This document shows positions 1-7,807 of a stretch of 7,807 nucleotides of DNA, one piece after another. Under the pieces are notes generated by a model that worked only from the letters and a program-made list of their open reading frames with translations, was not told the origin of the DNA and ran no database searches. How positions within the stretch are numbered: position 1 is the first letter of the stretch; each line of letters starts with the position of its first letter. The position numbers were made by a program, and so were the translations under genes. The DNA comes from Emcibacteraceae bacterium (lineage in GTDB: Bacteria; Pseudomonadota; Alphaproteobacteria; Sphingomonadales; Emcibacteraceae). The DNA is taken from NCBI GenBank assembly GCA_016763335.1, contig JAESUD010000002.1, positions 1-7,807 of the forward strand, read 5' to 3'.

Positions 1-1116
<1,116 letters not shown>

Positions 1117-1122
1117 GCGCAC

Positions 1123-1151
1123 ATGTTGGAACAATTTTGTGCCAAACACAA
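1123..1151 (-). promoter_or_regulatory. Candidate thiC promoter
   Basis: Reading the minus strand, a -35-like TTGTGT (1146-1151) is followed after 17 bases by CAACAT (1123-1128), a weak -10. The implied start, about 7 bases on, is near 1116, exactly where aptamer helix P1 begins, which supports the placement. The -10 match is poor, so this is tentative. Confidence 0.4.
1137..1151. repeat. Short inverted repeat in the divergent thiC/ruvX promoter region
   Basis: TTGTG-CCAAA-CACAA is a 5-5-5 inverted repeat that overlaps the proposed thiC -35. It could be an operator half-site pair or chance; no known regulator site is recognised. Confidence 0.3.
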
Positions 1152-1163
1152 GTTAAATAAATA

Positions 1164-1193
1164 TTGAAAAAAAATGGCTTATCACTGTATAAG
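1164..1193 (+). promoter_or_regulatory. Candidate ruvX promoter
   Basis: TTGAAA (1164-1169) and TATAAG (1188-1193) are separated by 18 bases, a good housekeeping sigma-factor match. The predicted transcription start, about 7 bases after the -10, falls at about 1200, essentially on the ruvX ATG at 1201. This implies a leaderless message and back-to-back placement with the thiC promoter. Confidence 0.6.
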
Positions 1194-1200
1194 ATGCGCT

Positions 1201-1662
1201 ATGGAAATTGAAATAAATGAATTAAAATCTCACCTTAAAAAAGGTGAACGATTACTAGGGCTTGACCTTGGCTCAAAAACAATCGGCATCGCGCTTAGCG
1301 ATATATTGCTGACGGTCGCCACGCCAATGGAAACCATAAAGAGGACCAAGTTCACCAAAGATGCGCAGCGCCTACTCACAATCATTGACGAACAAAAAGT
1401 TGGCGGGCTTATATTAGGCCTTCCTAAAAATATGGATGGTTCAGAAGGGCCGCGCTGCCAGTCAACCAGACAATTTGCTAGAAATATAGCTGAAAAAACC
1501 GGCATACCCATCTGTTTTTGGGATGAGCGCCTTTCGACCATTGCCGTAACCCGAACCTTGCTTGAAGCCGATACAAGCCGCAAACGCCGTGCCGAGCTGG
1601 TAGATAAAATGGCCGCTTCCTATATTTTACAGGGCGTTTTGGACAATTTATCACATAATTAG
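1201..1662 (+). CDS. ruvX: YqgF/RuvX family RNase H-fold nuclease (putative Holliday junction resolvase, pre-16S rRNA maturation)
   Basis: 153 residues, the usual size for this family, which has an RNase H-like fold. Members were first predicted as Holliday junction resolvases, and E. coli YqgF is implicated in 5' processing of pre-16S rRNA. The three acidic active-site positions are visible: D22 in [16 protein letters not shown]109 in WDERLST, and D135 in [11 protein letters not shown]. The start at 1201 (MEIEINEL) is preferred over the in-frame ATG at 1174, because a TTGAAA/TATAAG promoter between the two would place 1174 upstream of the transcript, and because the family N-terminus fits. 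No Shine-Dalgarno is seen at either site. It is the first gene of the plus-strand block, 91 bases before pyrB. Confidence 0.93.
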   Translation: MEIEINELKSHLKKGERLLGLDLGSKTIGIALSDILLTVATPMETIKRTKFTKDAQRLLTIIDEQKVGGLILGLPKNMDGSEGPRCQSTRQFARNIAEKTGIPICFWDERLSTIAVTRTLLEADTSRKRRAELVDKMAASYILQGVLDNLSHN

Positions 1663-1678
1663 AAAAACAATAAATCGC

Positions 1679-1709
1679 TTGCCACCCTGCGGGATTACAT
1701 CTATATACT
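1679..1709 (+). promoter_or_regulatory. Candidate pyrB operon promoter
   Basis: TTGCCA (1679-1684) is followed after 17 bases by TATATA (1702-1707), within CTATATACT, resembling the alphaproteobacterial -35 / CTATAT -10 pattern. It lies in the 91-base gap between ruvX and pyrB and would drive pyrB-pyrC-plsY-dprA. No attenuator with a U-run is seen in the short leader; a CCC-TGC-GGG stem at 1686-1694 is too small to call a terminator. Confidence 0.55.
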
Positions 1710-1753
1710 TGATTTTCAGAACCTTATGAAACCGCTAGAATTAAGGACTGAAT

Positions 1754-2677
1754 ATGTCATCAGCCGAAGCACCATTCCCCCACACCCATCTTCTTGGTAT
1801 TGAAGGCCTTAAAGAGGCTGAAATAACCCAAATACTTGATCTTGCTGATCAGTATGTTGAACAGAACCGCCGCACCAATAAGAAAAAAGATCTGCTTGAA
1901 GGTCTCACCCAGATAAATCTGTTTTTTGAAAATTCGACCAGAACCCGTATGTCATTTGAGCTGGCCGGCAAGCGTCTGGGCGCCGACGTTATTAATATGT
2001 CGACCTCAACATCATCCATTAAAAAGGGTGAAACCCTTATTGATACGGCATCCACCTTAAATGCCATGCGTCCTGACCTGCTTGTTGTGCGCCACGGGTC
2101 ATCCGGCGCGGTAAAGCTTTTATCCCGCAAGGTTGATTGCGCGGTGCTTAATGCCGGCGACGGCAAACACGAACACCCCACGCAAGCACTTCTGGACGCG
2201 CTGACCATTCGCAGGCGCAAAGGACGGCTTGCCCGCTTAAGCGTCGCGATCTGCGGTGATGTTCTGCATAGCCGTGTTGCCAGATCAAACATTCACTTGC
2301 TCAATATCATGGGCGCACGGGTAAGACTAATCGGCCCGCCGACTTTAATGCCAACTGGCGCCGATAAACTTGGCGCCGAAGTATTTCATGATATGGAAGA
2401 AGGCCTTAAGGACTGTGACATTGTTATGATGCTTAGACTACAAACTGAACGCATGCACGGCGCATATTTCCCGACAATCAGCGAATATTTCTCTCTTTAC
2501 GGTCTTGATTATGAAAAACTGGCTGTTGCCAAGGAAGACGCCCTTATTATGCATCCGGGCCCCATGAACCGCGGCGTTGAAATTGACGCCGCCGTCGCCG
2601 ATGATTTAACACGCAGCGCATACAGGAACAAGTTGAAATGGGGGTGGCTGTGCGAATGGCCTGCCTTGATCTGCTGA
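1754..2677 (+). CDS. pyrB: Aspartate carbamoyltransferase catalytic chain PyrB, with a frameshifted C-terminus
   Basis: PyrB condenses carbamoyl phosphate with aspartate to N-carbamoyl-aspartate, the committed step of pyrimidine synthesis. Family signatures: [15 protein letters not shown] (S61-R65, carbamoyl-phosphate loop), SSIKKGET (80s loop lysine), [35 protein letters not shown] (aspartate loop) and [12 protein letters not shown]. Start ATG 1754 has AAGGA 6 bases upstream. As given, the frame ends at 2677 with 307 residues, but after A289 the last 18 residues (tryptophan-rich) do not belong to the family. The expected C-terminal helix is encoded one frame back and ends at 2706. One missing base near 2620 explains this; repaired, the protein would be 317 residues. 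The partner is probably the PyrC-like protein directly downstream, as in other bacterial ATCases that pair with a pseudo-dihydroorotase. Identity is certain; whether the lesion is real is not. Confidence 0.95.
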   Translation: MSSAEAPFPHTHLLGIEGLKEAEITQILDLADQYVEQNRRTNKKKDLLEGLTQINLFFENSTRTRMSFELAGKRLGADVINMSTSTSSIKKGETLIDTASTLNAMRPDLLVVRHGSSGAVKLLSRKVDCAVLNAGDGKHEHPTQALLDALTIRRRKGRLARLSVAICGDVLHSRVARSNIHLLNIMGARVRLIGPPTLMPTGADKLGAEVFHDMEEGLKDCDIVMMLRLQTERMHGAYFPTISEYFSLYGLDYEKLAVAKEDALIMHPGPMNRGVEIDAAVADDLTRSAYRNKLKWGWLCEWPALIC

Positions 2678-2706
2678 CCAGATCAAGAAGAGGAGCAGAC
2701 CAATGA
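2620..2706 (+). other. pyrB: Displaced 3' end of pyrB (-1 frame remnant after a one-base frameshift)
   Basis: Starting at ATA 2620-2622, the -1 frame reads IQEQ then [15 protein letters not shown] and ends at TGA 2704-2706. This is the ordinary C-terminal helix of alphaproteobacterial PyrB. The upstream frame is good up to GCA (2618-2620). One extra base between 2620 and 2621 (for example a second A) would join them. The restored stop overlaps the pyrC ATG as ATGA (2703-2706), the usual translational-coupling arrangement, which argues that this is the ancestral end. Confidence 0.9.
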
Positions 2707-3986
2707 GTAAATATACCCTCTATAAAAATGCCCGCCTTCTTGACCCTGCCAGCAGCATGGATATTAAAGGCGAGCTTCTTACTAAAAATAGTAAAATTGC
2801 CGCTTTAGGTGAAAAAGTTGATACACCGGACGAGGCAACCATTGTTGATCTTAAGGGAATGTGCCTATGTCCCGGCCTTATTGATATGCGGGTATTTATC
2901 GGCATACCCGGCGCCGATTATAAAGACACCATTGTCAATACCGGTGAAGCCGCTGCCGCGGGCGGTGTCACGACCGTTTGTGTTCAACCAAATACCGATC
3001 CGATTATCGACACTATTCCGCATATTGAACATCTGGCCATTCGCGCGAAAAACGCTCTTGTTAATTTCATTGCCATGCCCGCCGTTACGAAACAGTTAGA
3101 AGGCAAGGAAATGACCGAGATCGGCCTGATGTCCAGAGCTGGAAATAGGGCTTTTACCGATTGCAGTTCAACAATTGAAAATGCCGCGATCATGAACCGT
3201 ATCTTTAAATATGCTGCCGCCTTTGATGCACTGATTGTACCGCATCTTGCCGAGCCGAGCCTTTCAAATAATGGCTGTATGAATGCGGGCGCTCTTGCAA
3301 CCAGACTTGGCCTGACGGGTATTCCAACAGCTGCAGAAACCATCATTCTTGAACGGGATATGCGCTTGTTAAAATCAACAGATTGTCGTTATCATGCTTC
3401 GCAAATCACCTGCGCTGATAGTATCGAGGTGATAGATAATGCTAAAAATTCTGGTCTTAGGGTAACTGCTGGTGTCTCGGTCCCGCATCTTTCACTAAAT
3501 GAATATGCCATTGAGGATTACAGAACATTTACCAAGCTTTCCCCACCGCTAAGATCGGAAGAAGACAGGATTGCAGTCGTTAATGCTCTTAAGGACGGCA
3601 TCATTGATGTGATCGTCAGTGGACATGACCCTGAAGACCCTGAAAGCAAACGCGTACCATACGAATTGGCAGAAGCCGGGGTCATTGGTCTAGAGACACT
3701 TCTTAATGTATCACTTGAAATGTACCATAATGGCAGTATGGAACTGCTTGATATTCTTTCAAAAATGACATCAAATCCTGCTAAAATCATGAGGCTGGAT
3801 AGCGGTGTCCTTAAAGCTGGCGCCCCTGCCGATCTTTGTATATTTGATTTAAGTACGCCTTACCGAATTGATCCTGAAAAAATGGTAAGCATTACAAAAA
3901 ACACCTGCTTTGACGGAAGACCAGTTCAGGGCCGCGTTATGAGAACCATTGTCGGCGGCGAAAGTATTTATCAATATGATAGCTGA
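2703..3986 (+). CDS. pyrC: Dihydroorotase-like protein, probably non-catalytic (PyrC', ATCase partner)
   Basis: 427 residues of the amidohydrolase superfamily, in the type I dihydroorotase branch: N-terminal beta domain, barrel, and C-terminal block with GAPADLCIFD, NTCFDG and TIVGGESIY. True dihydroorotases cyclise carbamoyl-aspartate using a zinc centre. Here the metal HxH after PGLIDM is R63-V-F65, the second histidine of the HxxHxS block is Q234 (YHASQIT), and the TDHAP aspartate is G307 (SGHDPED). D153 and H181 remain. With so many ligands lost, catalysis is unlikely. Proteins of this type (Pseudomonas PyrC') are needed to assemble the PyrB holoenzyme; that role is inferred here. An active dihydroorotase should be encoded elsewhere. 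The ribosome-binding site AGGAG (2691-2695) is 7 bases before ATG 2703. The gene overlaps the restored pyrB stop and the start of plsY. Confidence 0.9.
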   Translation: MSKYTLYKNARLLDPASSMDIKGELLTKNSKIAALGEKVDTPDEATIVDLKGMCLCPGLIDMRVFIGIPGADYKDTIVNTGEAAAAGGVTTVCVQPNTDPIIDTIPHIEHLAIRAKNALVNFIAMPAVTKQLEGKEMTEIGLMSRAGNRAFTDCSSTIENAAIMNRIFKYAAAFDALIVPHLAEPSLSNNGCMNAGALATRLGLTGIPTAAETIILERDMRLLKSTDCRYHASQITCADSIEVIDNAKNSGLRVTAGVSVPHLSLNEYAIEDYRTFTKLSPPLRSEEDRIAVVNALKDGIIDVIVSGHDPEDPESKRVPYELAEAGVIGLETLLNVSLEMYHNGSMELLDILSKMTSNPAKIMRLDSGVLKAGAPADLCIFDLSTPYRIDPEKMVSITKNTCFDGRPVQGRVMRTIVGGESIYQYDS

Positions 3987-4575
3987 ATATTCTTTCCTAC
4001 TAATTTTATCCGTACTGTTTGGCGGATATATCTTAGGATCGGTTCCTTTTGGACTTGTCCTTACAAGGCTTGCTGGTCTCGGGGATATCCGTAAGATTGG
4101 TTCGGGTAATATTGGCGCGACGAACGTGCTTCGCACTGGCAATAAATTTCTTGCACTTCTTACATTGATCCTTGATATCGGCAAAGGGGCCGCAGCCGCT
4201 CTCATCGCTGAATATTTTTATCCCGGCCTCGGGCTTATTGCCGGTGGTGGTGCATTTTTAGGACATCTATATTCCATTTTTCTGAAACTAACTGGCGGTA
4301 AAGGCGTTGCCACTTTCCTCGGCATTATGATTGCACTTAATCCCATGACGGGACTTGCCTGCTGTCTCACATGGGCTTTATCCGCTGCAATTTTTAGAAT
4401 TTCTTCGCTCGCAGCCCTTATCGCCGCGGTGCTATCCCCTCTATACGGATATTATTTTTCTGATTTAAATCTTGCAATTCTCGCGGGTATATTGTGTATT
4501 CTTATTCTACTAAAACACAAAGAAAATATAAACCGCCTCCTAAACGGAACAGAACCGAGGATCGGCAAAAAATAA
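3976..4575 (+). CDS. plsY: Glycerol-3-phosphate acyltransferase PlsY
   Basis: PlsY is an inner-membrane enzyme that transfers the acyl group from acyl-phosphate (made by PlsX) to sn-glycerol-3-phosphate, giving lysophosphatidic acid, the first step of phospholipid synthesis. The 199-residue protein shows all three family motifs: IGSGNIGATNVLR (residues 41-53), TGGKGVATF (106-114) and HKENINRLLNGTE (181-193). Several hydrophobic membrane segments are visible, including residues 6-29 and the stretches around 65-100, 115-150 and 160-180. ATG 3976 is chosen (MIAEYSF, running straight into the first membrane helix); a TTG at 3949 in the same frame would add nine residues inside pyrC. The start overlaps the pyrC stop by 11 bases, so translation is probably coupled; no strong ribosome-binding site is present. 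Confidence 0.95.
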   Translation: MIAEYSFLLILSVLFGGYILGSVPFGLVLTRLAGLGDIRKIGSGNIGATNVLRTGNKFLALLTLILDIGKGAAAALIAEYFYPGLGLIAGGGAFLGHLYSIFLKLTGGKGVATFLGIMIALNPMTGLACCLTWALSAAIFRISSLAALIAAVLSPLYGYYFSDLNLAILAGILCILILLKHKENINRLLNGTEPRIGKK

Positions 4576-4599
4576 AGAACAACAAGGGGGTCCTATACA

Positions 4600-5733
4600 A
4601 TGAGTTTATCTTTTAAAGCACTACCCTTACCGGAAAAGATCGCCCGCCTTCGACTAATACGCACCGAAAATGTCGGCCCTGTCACTTTCAGACAACTTAT
4701 CAATCATTATCATACGGCGGAACGCGCCATTGAATTTTTACCGGAGCTCGCCAAGCGTGGTGGGCGTAAAAAACCGCTTGTTGCCTGCGCCATGAGCAAA
4801 GTGAATAAAGAGCTTGATCAACTGGATAAAGCGGGCGGAACGCTTATCGTGCTTGGTGATCAGCTTTACCCGGACGCGCTAGCCGCCACAGAAGACGCGC
4901 CGCCAATTATGATGGCCCTTGGTCACACACACTTGCTTGAACAAAGTTGTTTTGCCATCGTCGGTGCCCGAAACGCGTCAGCCGTTGGCTTAAAAATTGC
5001 CACGTCCTTTTCCCGTAAACTCGGTGAAGCAGTCTTTATAATATCGTCCGGCATGGCCCGCGGCATTGATGCCGCCGCCTATCAAGGCGCCATGGCAAGC
5101 GGGACAATTGCCGTTCTTGCCGGTGGTGCCGATGTTATTTACCCACGGGAAAATACCGAAATTTATCATAAGATTAAAGAAACAGGACTGATTATCACTG
5201 AAATGCCGTTTGGAACACAGCCGCAAGCCAGACATTTTCCAAGACGTAACAGGATAATCTCCGGCCTCGCCCTTGGCGTGCTCATCGTGGAAGCAACCCA
5301 TAGGTCGGGAACACTGATCACGGCTAGACTAGCATCCGAACAAGGGCGAGAAGTATTTGCCATTCCCGGTTCACCGCTTGACCCGCGGTCCAAAGGGCCA
5401 AACAGCCTTATTAAACAAGGCGCGCAACTAACGGAATCCGTTGATGACATTCTCGAAGTTCTTGCCCTTATGGATGCACGAAGTATATCAGAACCACAAT
5501 ATGATTTATTCCATTCACCAAGTATGAATGAGACTATGGAAAAAAGCCTTGATGAAGATTTAACCAAAGCTTACGTTCTTATTAAGGAAAAATTAAGTCA
5601 TACTGCTGTAGCTATTGATGAGTTAATTAGGTTAACGAAATTAGAGACTTCCGTGGTTCAAACGGTGCTTCTCGAGCTCGAACTGGCAGGTGAAATTACC
5701 CGTCATGCAGGAAACAGGGTATCTTTTTGTTAA
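4600..5733 (+). CDS. dprA: DNA-processing protein DprA (Smf)
   Basis: DprA binds incoming single-stranded DNA in the cytoplasm and loads RecA, and is needed for natural transformation where that occurs; it is also kept by many bacteria not known to be competent. 377 residues: an N-terminal helical SAM-like region (about 10-75), then the Rossmann DprA core with IVGARNAS (G122-R124), SSGMARGIDAAAY (149-161), AGGADVIYPREN, PRRNRIISGLA (214-224) and EATHRSGTLITARLA (231-245), then a winged-helix C-terminus (about 325-377, HTAVAIDELIRLTKLE) of the DML1-like type. Length and motifs are ordinary and look intact. AAGGGGG (4584-4590) lies 9 bases before ATG 4600, a strong ribosome-binding site. It sits 24 bases after plsY and 65 before topA, a common alphaproteobacterial order. 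Confidence 0.96.
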   Translation: MSLSFKALPLPEKIARLRLIRTENVGPVTFRQLINHYHTAERAIEFLPELAKRGGRKKPLVACAMSKVNKELDQLDKAGGTLIVLGDQLYPDALAATEDAPPIMMALGHTHLLEQSCFAIVGARNASAVGLKIATSFSRKLGEAVFIISSGMARGIDAAAYQGAMASGTIAVLAGGADVIYPRENTEIYHKIKETGLIITEMPFGTQPQARHFPRRNRIISGLALGVLIVEATHRSGTLITARLASEQGREVFAIPGSPLDPRSKGPNSLIKQGAQLTESVDDILEVLALMDARSISEPQYDLFHSPSMNETMEKSLDEDLTKAYVLIKEKLSHTAVAIDELIRLTKLETSVVQTVLLELELAGEITRHAGNRVSFC

Positions 5734-5740
5734 AACATTC

Positions 5741-5770
5741 TGTAAAAGCCCCGTGATGAATAATTATAAT
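5741..5770 (+). promoter_or_regulatory. Possible internal promoter for topA
   Basis: In the 65-base gap after dprA there is a perfect -10, TATAAT (5765-5770), in an AT-rich stretch. The -35 is poor (TGTAAA, 5741-5746, 18-base spacing). It would give a transcript start near 5777 and a 5' leader of about 22 bases. It would let topA be expressed apart from the upstream genes. Tentative. Confidence 0.4.
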
Positions 5771-5798
5771 AGACGATTCTAGTGGTGACATAAACGCA

Positions 5799-7807
5799 AT
5801 GAAAACAGTGATTGTTGAATCCCCGGCGAAAGCCAAAACAATAAATAAATATCTTGGCAAAGATTATAAAGTCCTTGCAAGCTTTGGTCATATCCGCGAC
5901 TTACCCTCAAAAGATGGTTCCGTTGATACGGAAAATGATTTTGCCATGAAGTGGGAAATCGATGCCGACAGCAAAAAACGCATTAAAGATATTGCTGACA
6001 GCACCAAAGGATCAGAAGAACTGATACTCGCGACCGACCCCGACCGTGAAGGTGAAGCCATTTCATGGCATGTTCTCGAAGTTTTGAACGCCCGCCGCGG
6101 TGTAATGAAAGACGTTACCGTTAAACGCGTCGTCTTCAACGAGATTACAAAAACCGCCATTTTAAAAGCCATGCAAGAACCTCGTGATATTGATACAGAG
6201 ATGGTTGATGCATATCTGGCTCGCCGGGCTCTTGATTATCTTGTTGGCTTTAATTTATCCCCTGTTTTATGGCGGAAATTACCCGGTTCAAAATCAGCAG
6301 GTCGTGTGCAATCCGTTGCGCTTCGTCTTATTTGCGAACGTGAACTTGATATTGAAAAGTTTAGATCGGAAGAATACTGGACGATTGAAGCCGCGCTTAA
6401 GAATGAAGACGCAAAATCATTCACTGCAAGACTAACCATTCTTAACGGTGAAAAACTACAAAAATTCACTCTTAATAATGAAGAGTTAGCAAATGCAGCA
6501 AAAGCAACCGTTGAAAGCACCAACTTCACGGTTGATAATGTTATAAGTAAACCGGTAAAAAGGCACCCTTCCCCATCATTTACCACATCAACCCTGCAAC
6601 AGGAAGCATCCCGTAAGTTAGGGTTTAATGCCCAGCGCACTATGCGCACTGCACAAAAACTTTATGAAGGCATTGATATTAATGGTGAGACAACTGGTCT
6701 TATCACCAAAATGCGTACAGACGGCGTAAACATTGCCGGTGAAGCCATTGCCAGCGCCCGTAGTGTCATCGCGGATAAGTATGGCGCCGAATATGTGCCA
6801 GAAAAACCAAAATATTATCAAAATAAATCAAAAAATGCACAAGAAGCCCATGAAGCCGTGCGCCCAACAGACCTTGCCCGCCTGCCTGAAAAAATTGCAA
6901 ACCGACTTGATGATGACCAAAGACGCCTCTACGAACTCATTTGGAAAAGAACAATTGCCAGCCAAATGGCAGAAGCACGAATGGAACGGACAACAGCCGA
7001 CATTGTGTCTGAAGACGGTAAAACAACCCTTCGCGCCACCGGTACTGTTCAAATATTTGATGGCTTCCTTACCCTTTATCAAGAAGGCAAGGACGACACA
7101 AAGGACGATGATGAAAAACGTCTACCAAAATTAACCAACGGCGAAAGCGTCAATAAAAATAAAATTGAAGCCAGCCAACATTTCACTGAGCCACCACCGC
7201 GTTTCACAGAAGCCAGTCTAGTTAAACGCATGGAAGAGCTTGGTATTGGCCGTCCGTCAACTTATGCCTCAATTTTGACCGTGCTACGCGACCGAAATTA
7301 TGTGATTATGGAAAAAAACCGTTTCCATCCAGAAGGTAAAGGCCGGGTCGTAACATCATTCCTTGAAAGTTATTTCAATAAATATGTTCAATATGACTTT
7401 ACTGCCGATCTCGAAGCAGAACTTAATAAAGTAGCCGAAGGTGAAATGCCCTGGAAACAGGTTCTCGCCAATTTCTGGGTTGATTTCAATGCCGCAATTG
7501 AGGGTACAAAGGATCTCAGGGTTTCGGAAGTGCTTGACGTTATCACTGACGCCCTCGCCCCGTTTATTTTTCCGAAAAGAGAAGACGGATCTGACCCTCG
7601 CAAATGCCCCAAATGTAACGAAGGCGGCTTAAGTGTTAAAACCGGTAAATTTGGCGCGTTCATCGGCTGCGAAAATTATCCGACCTGTAATTTCACCCGT
7701 CAAATTCAAAATAGTGATGAAGGCGGCGCTCAGGAAGATGGCCCGAAAGCTCTCGGCATTGATCCCGCGTCAGGCCTGGAAGTTACTTTACGGACCGGCA
7801 GGTTCGG
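5799..7807 (+). CDS. topA: DNA topoisomerase I (type IA), N-terminal 669 residues; catalytic Tyr replaced by Lys
   Basis: TopA relaxes negative supercoils by cutting one DNA strand through a 5'-phosphotyrosine link. The start MKTVIVESPAKAKTINKYLG at ATG 5799 matches the family; the ribosome-binding site is weak (GGTGA, 5784-5788). Visible elements: TOPRIM domain with E7 and TDPDREGE (T79-E86), SAGRVQSVALRLI, the HPSPSFTTSTLQQEASRKLGF region, EAHEAVRP (H351), FTEASLVKRMEELGIGRPSTYASI, and a first C-terminal zinc ribbon with C603, C606, C624 and C630. The active-site block normally reads ITYMRTD; here it is ITKMRTDG, with AAA at 6708-6710 giving K304 where E. coli has Y319. R306 beside it is intact. 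With lysine the covalent step should be impossible, so the protein is either a dead form or the base calls are wrong. The frame is open throughout and continues past the window; the remaining C-terminal zinc or basic repeats are not visible. Confidence 0.96.
   Translation, partial: MKTVIVESPAKAKTINKYLGKDYKVLASFGHIRDLPSKDGSVDTENDFAMKWEIDADSKKRIKDIADSTKGSEELILATDPDREGEAISWHVLEVLNARRGVMKDVTVKRVVFNEITKTAILKAMQEPRDIDTEMVDAYLARRALDYLVGFNLSPVLWRKLPGSKSAGRVQSVALRLICERELDIEKFRSEEYWTIEAALKNEDAKSFTARLTILNGEKLQKFTLNNEELANAAKATVESTNFTVDNVISKPVKRHPSPSFTTSTLQQEASRKLGFNAQRTMRTAQKLYEGIDINGETTGLITKMRTDGVNIAGEAIASARSVIADKYGAEYVPEKPKYYQNKSKNAQEAHEAVRPTDLARLPEKIANRLDDDQRRLYELIWKRTIASQMAEARMERTTADIVSEDGKTTLRATGTVQIFDGFLTLYQEGKDDTKDDDEKRLPKLTNGESVNKNKIEASQHFTEPPPRFTEASLVKRMEELGIGRPSTYASILTVLRDRNYVIMEKNRFHPEGKGRVVTSFLESYFNKYVQYDFTADLEAELNKVAEGEMPWKQVLANFWVDFNAAIEGTKDLRVSEVLDVITDALAPFIFPKREDGSDPRKCPKCNEGGLSVKTGKFGAFIGCENYPTCNFTRQIQNSDEGGAQEDGPKALGIDPASGLEVTLRTGRF

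Noticed and set aside
1686..1694. CCC-TGC-GGG stem after ruvX as a terminator
   Set aside because: Only 3 bp with no following T-run, and it lies inside the likely pyrB promoter spacer.
1849..2292. 147-codon open frame on the minus strand inside pyrB
   Set aside because: It lies fully opposite strongly conserved PyrB codons, has no ribosome-binding site or recognisable motif, and reads as a shadow of the real gene.
2612..2630. Programmed -1 ribosomal frameshift in pyrB
   Set aside because: No X-XXY-YYZ slippery heptamer at GCA-TAC-AGG and no obvious downstream hairpin or pseudoknot; a simple one-base loss fits better.
3949..3975. TTG 3949 as the plsY start
   Set aside because: It would add nine polar residues deep inside pyrC with no ribosome-binding site; ATG 3976 gives the normal PlsY N-terminus.
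6236..6649. 137-codon open frame on the minus strand inside topA
   Set aside because: Serine-rich shadow of topA with no family features; the plus-strand frame carries clear TopA motifs throughout.

Overview
The window is a stretch of chromosomal housekeeping genes, most likely from an AT-leaning alphaproteobacterium. Three things point that way: the gene order ruvX-pyrB-pyrC-plsY-dprA-topA, a PyrC-like protein without the dihydroorotase metal ligands directly behind pyrB, and alpha-type promoter hexamers (for example TTGCCA / CTATAT before pyrB). I could not run a database search, so the taxonomic placement is an inference from protein features. There are no rRNA or tRNA genes, CRISPR arrays, insertion sequences or phage genes in view.

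Layout. Positions 1-956 (minus strand) hold the N-terminal half of thiC, the pyrimidine-branch enzyme of thiamine synthesis. Its 5' leader (957-1116) is a well-preserved TPP riboswitch aptamer, followed by a hairpin that hides the thiC Shine-Dalgarno sequence, so thiC is expected to be switched off at translation by thiamine pyrophosphate. A compact divergent promoter region (about 1117-1200) separates it from a plus-strand block running to the window end: ruvX (1201-1662), pyrB (1754-2677, frameshifted), pyrC-like (2703-3986), plsY (3976-4575), dprA (4600-5733) and topA (5799 to past 7807). pyrB/pyrC and pyrC/plsY overlap or nearly overlap, and plsY/dprA are 24 bases apart, so these four look co-transcribed from a promoter at about 1679-1709. 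topA may have an extra promoter of its own.

How the genes relate. PyrB makes carbamoyl-aspartate in pyrimidine synthesis. The PyrC-like protein is probably its non-catalytic assembly partner, not a working dihydroorotase. PlsY starts phospholipid synthesis. RuvX, DprA and TopA act on nucleic acids (RNA or Holliday-junction processing, uptake of single-stranded DNA into recombination, supercoil relaxation). The grouping is a conserved neighbourhood and not one pathway.

Points worth a second look: (1) TopA has lysine (K304) where type IA topoisomerases have their catalytic tyrosine, although every other motif is intact; (2) pyrB carries a one-base frameshift that scrambles its C-terminal helix, and restoring it gives an ATGA overlap with pyrC; (3) the PyrC-like protein has lost at least four metal-ligand positions; (4) the thiC leader contains an explicit candidate switch between aptamer, antisequestor and SD sequestor; (5) ruvX probably starts as a leaderless message. 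Items 1 and 2 could be real or could be sequence errors; the window alone cannot decide. I found no clearly new multi-gene system here.
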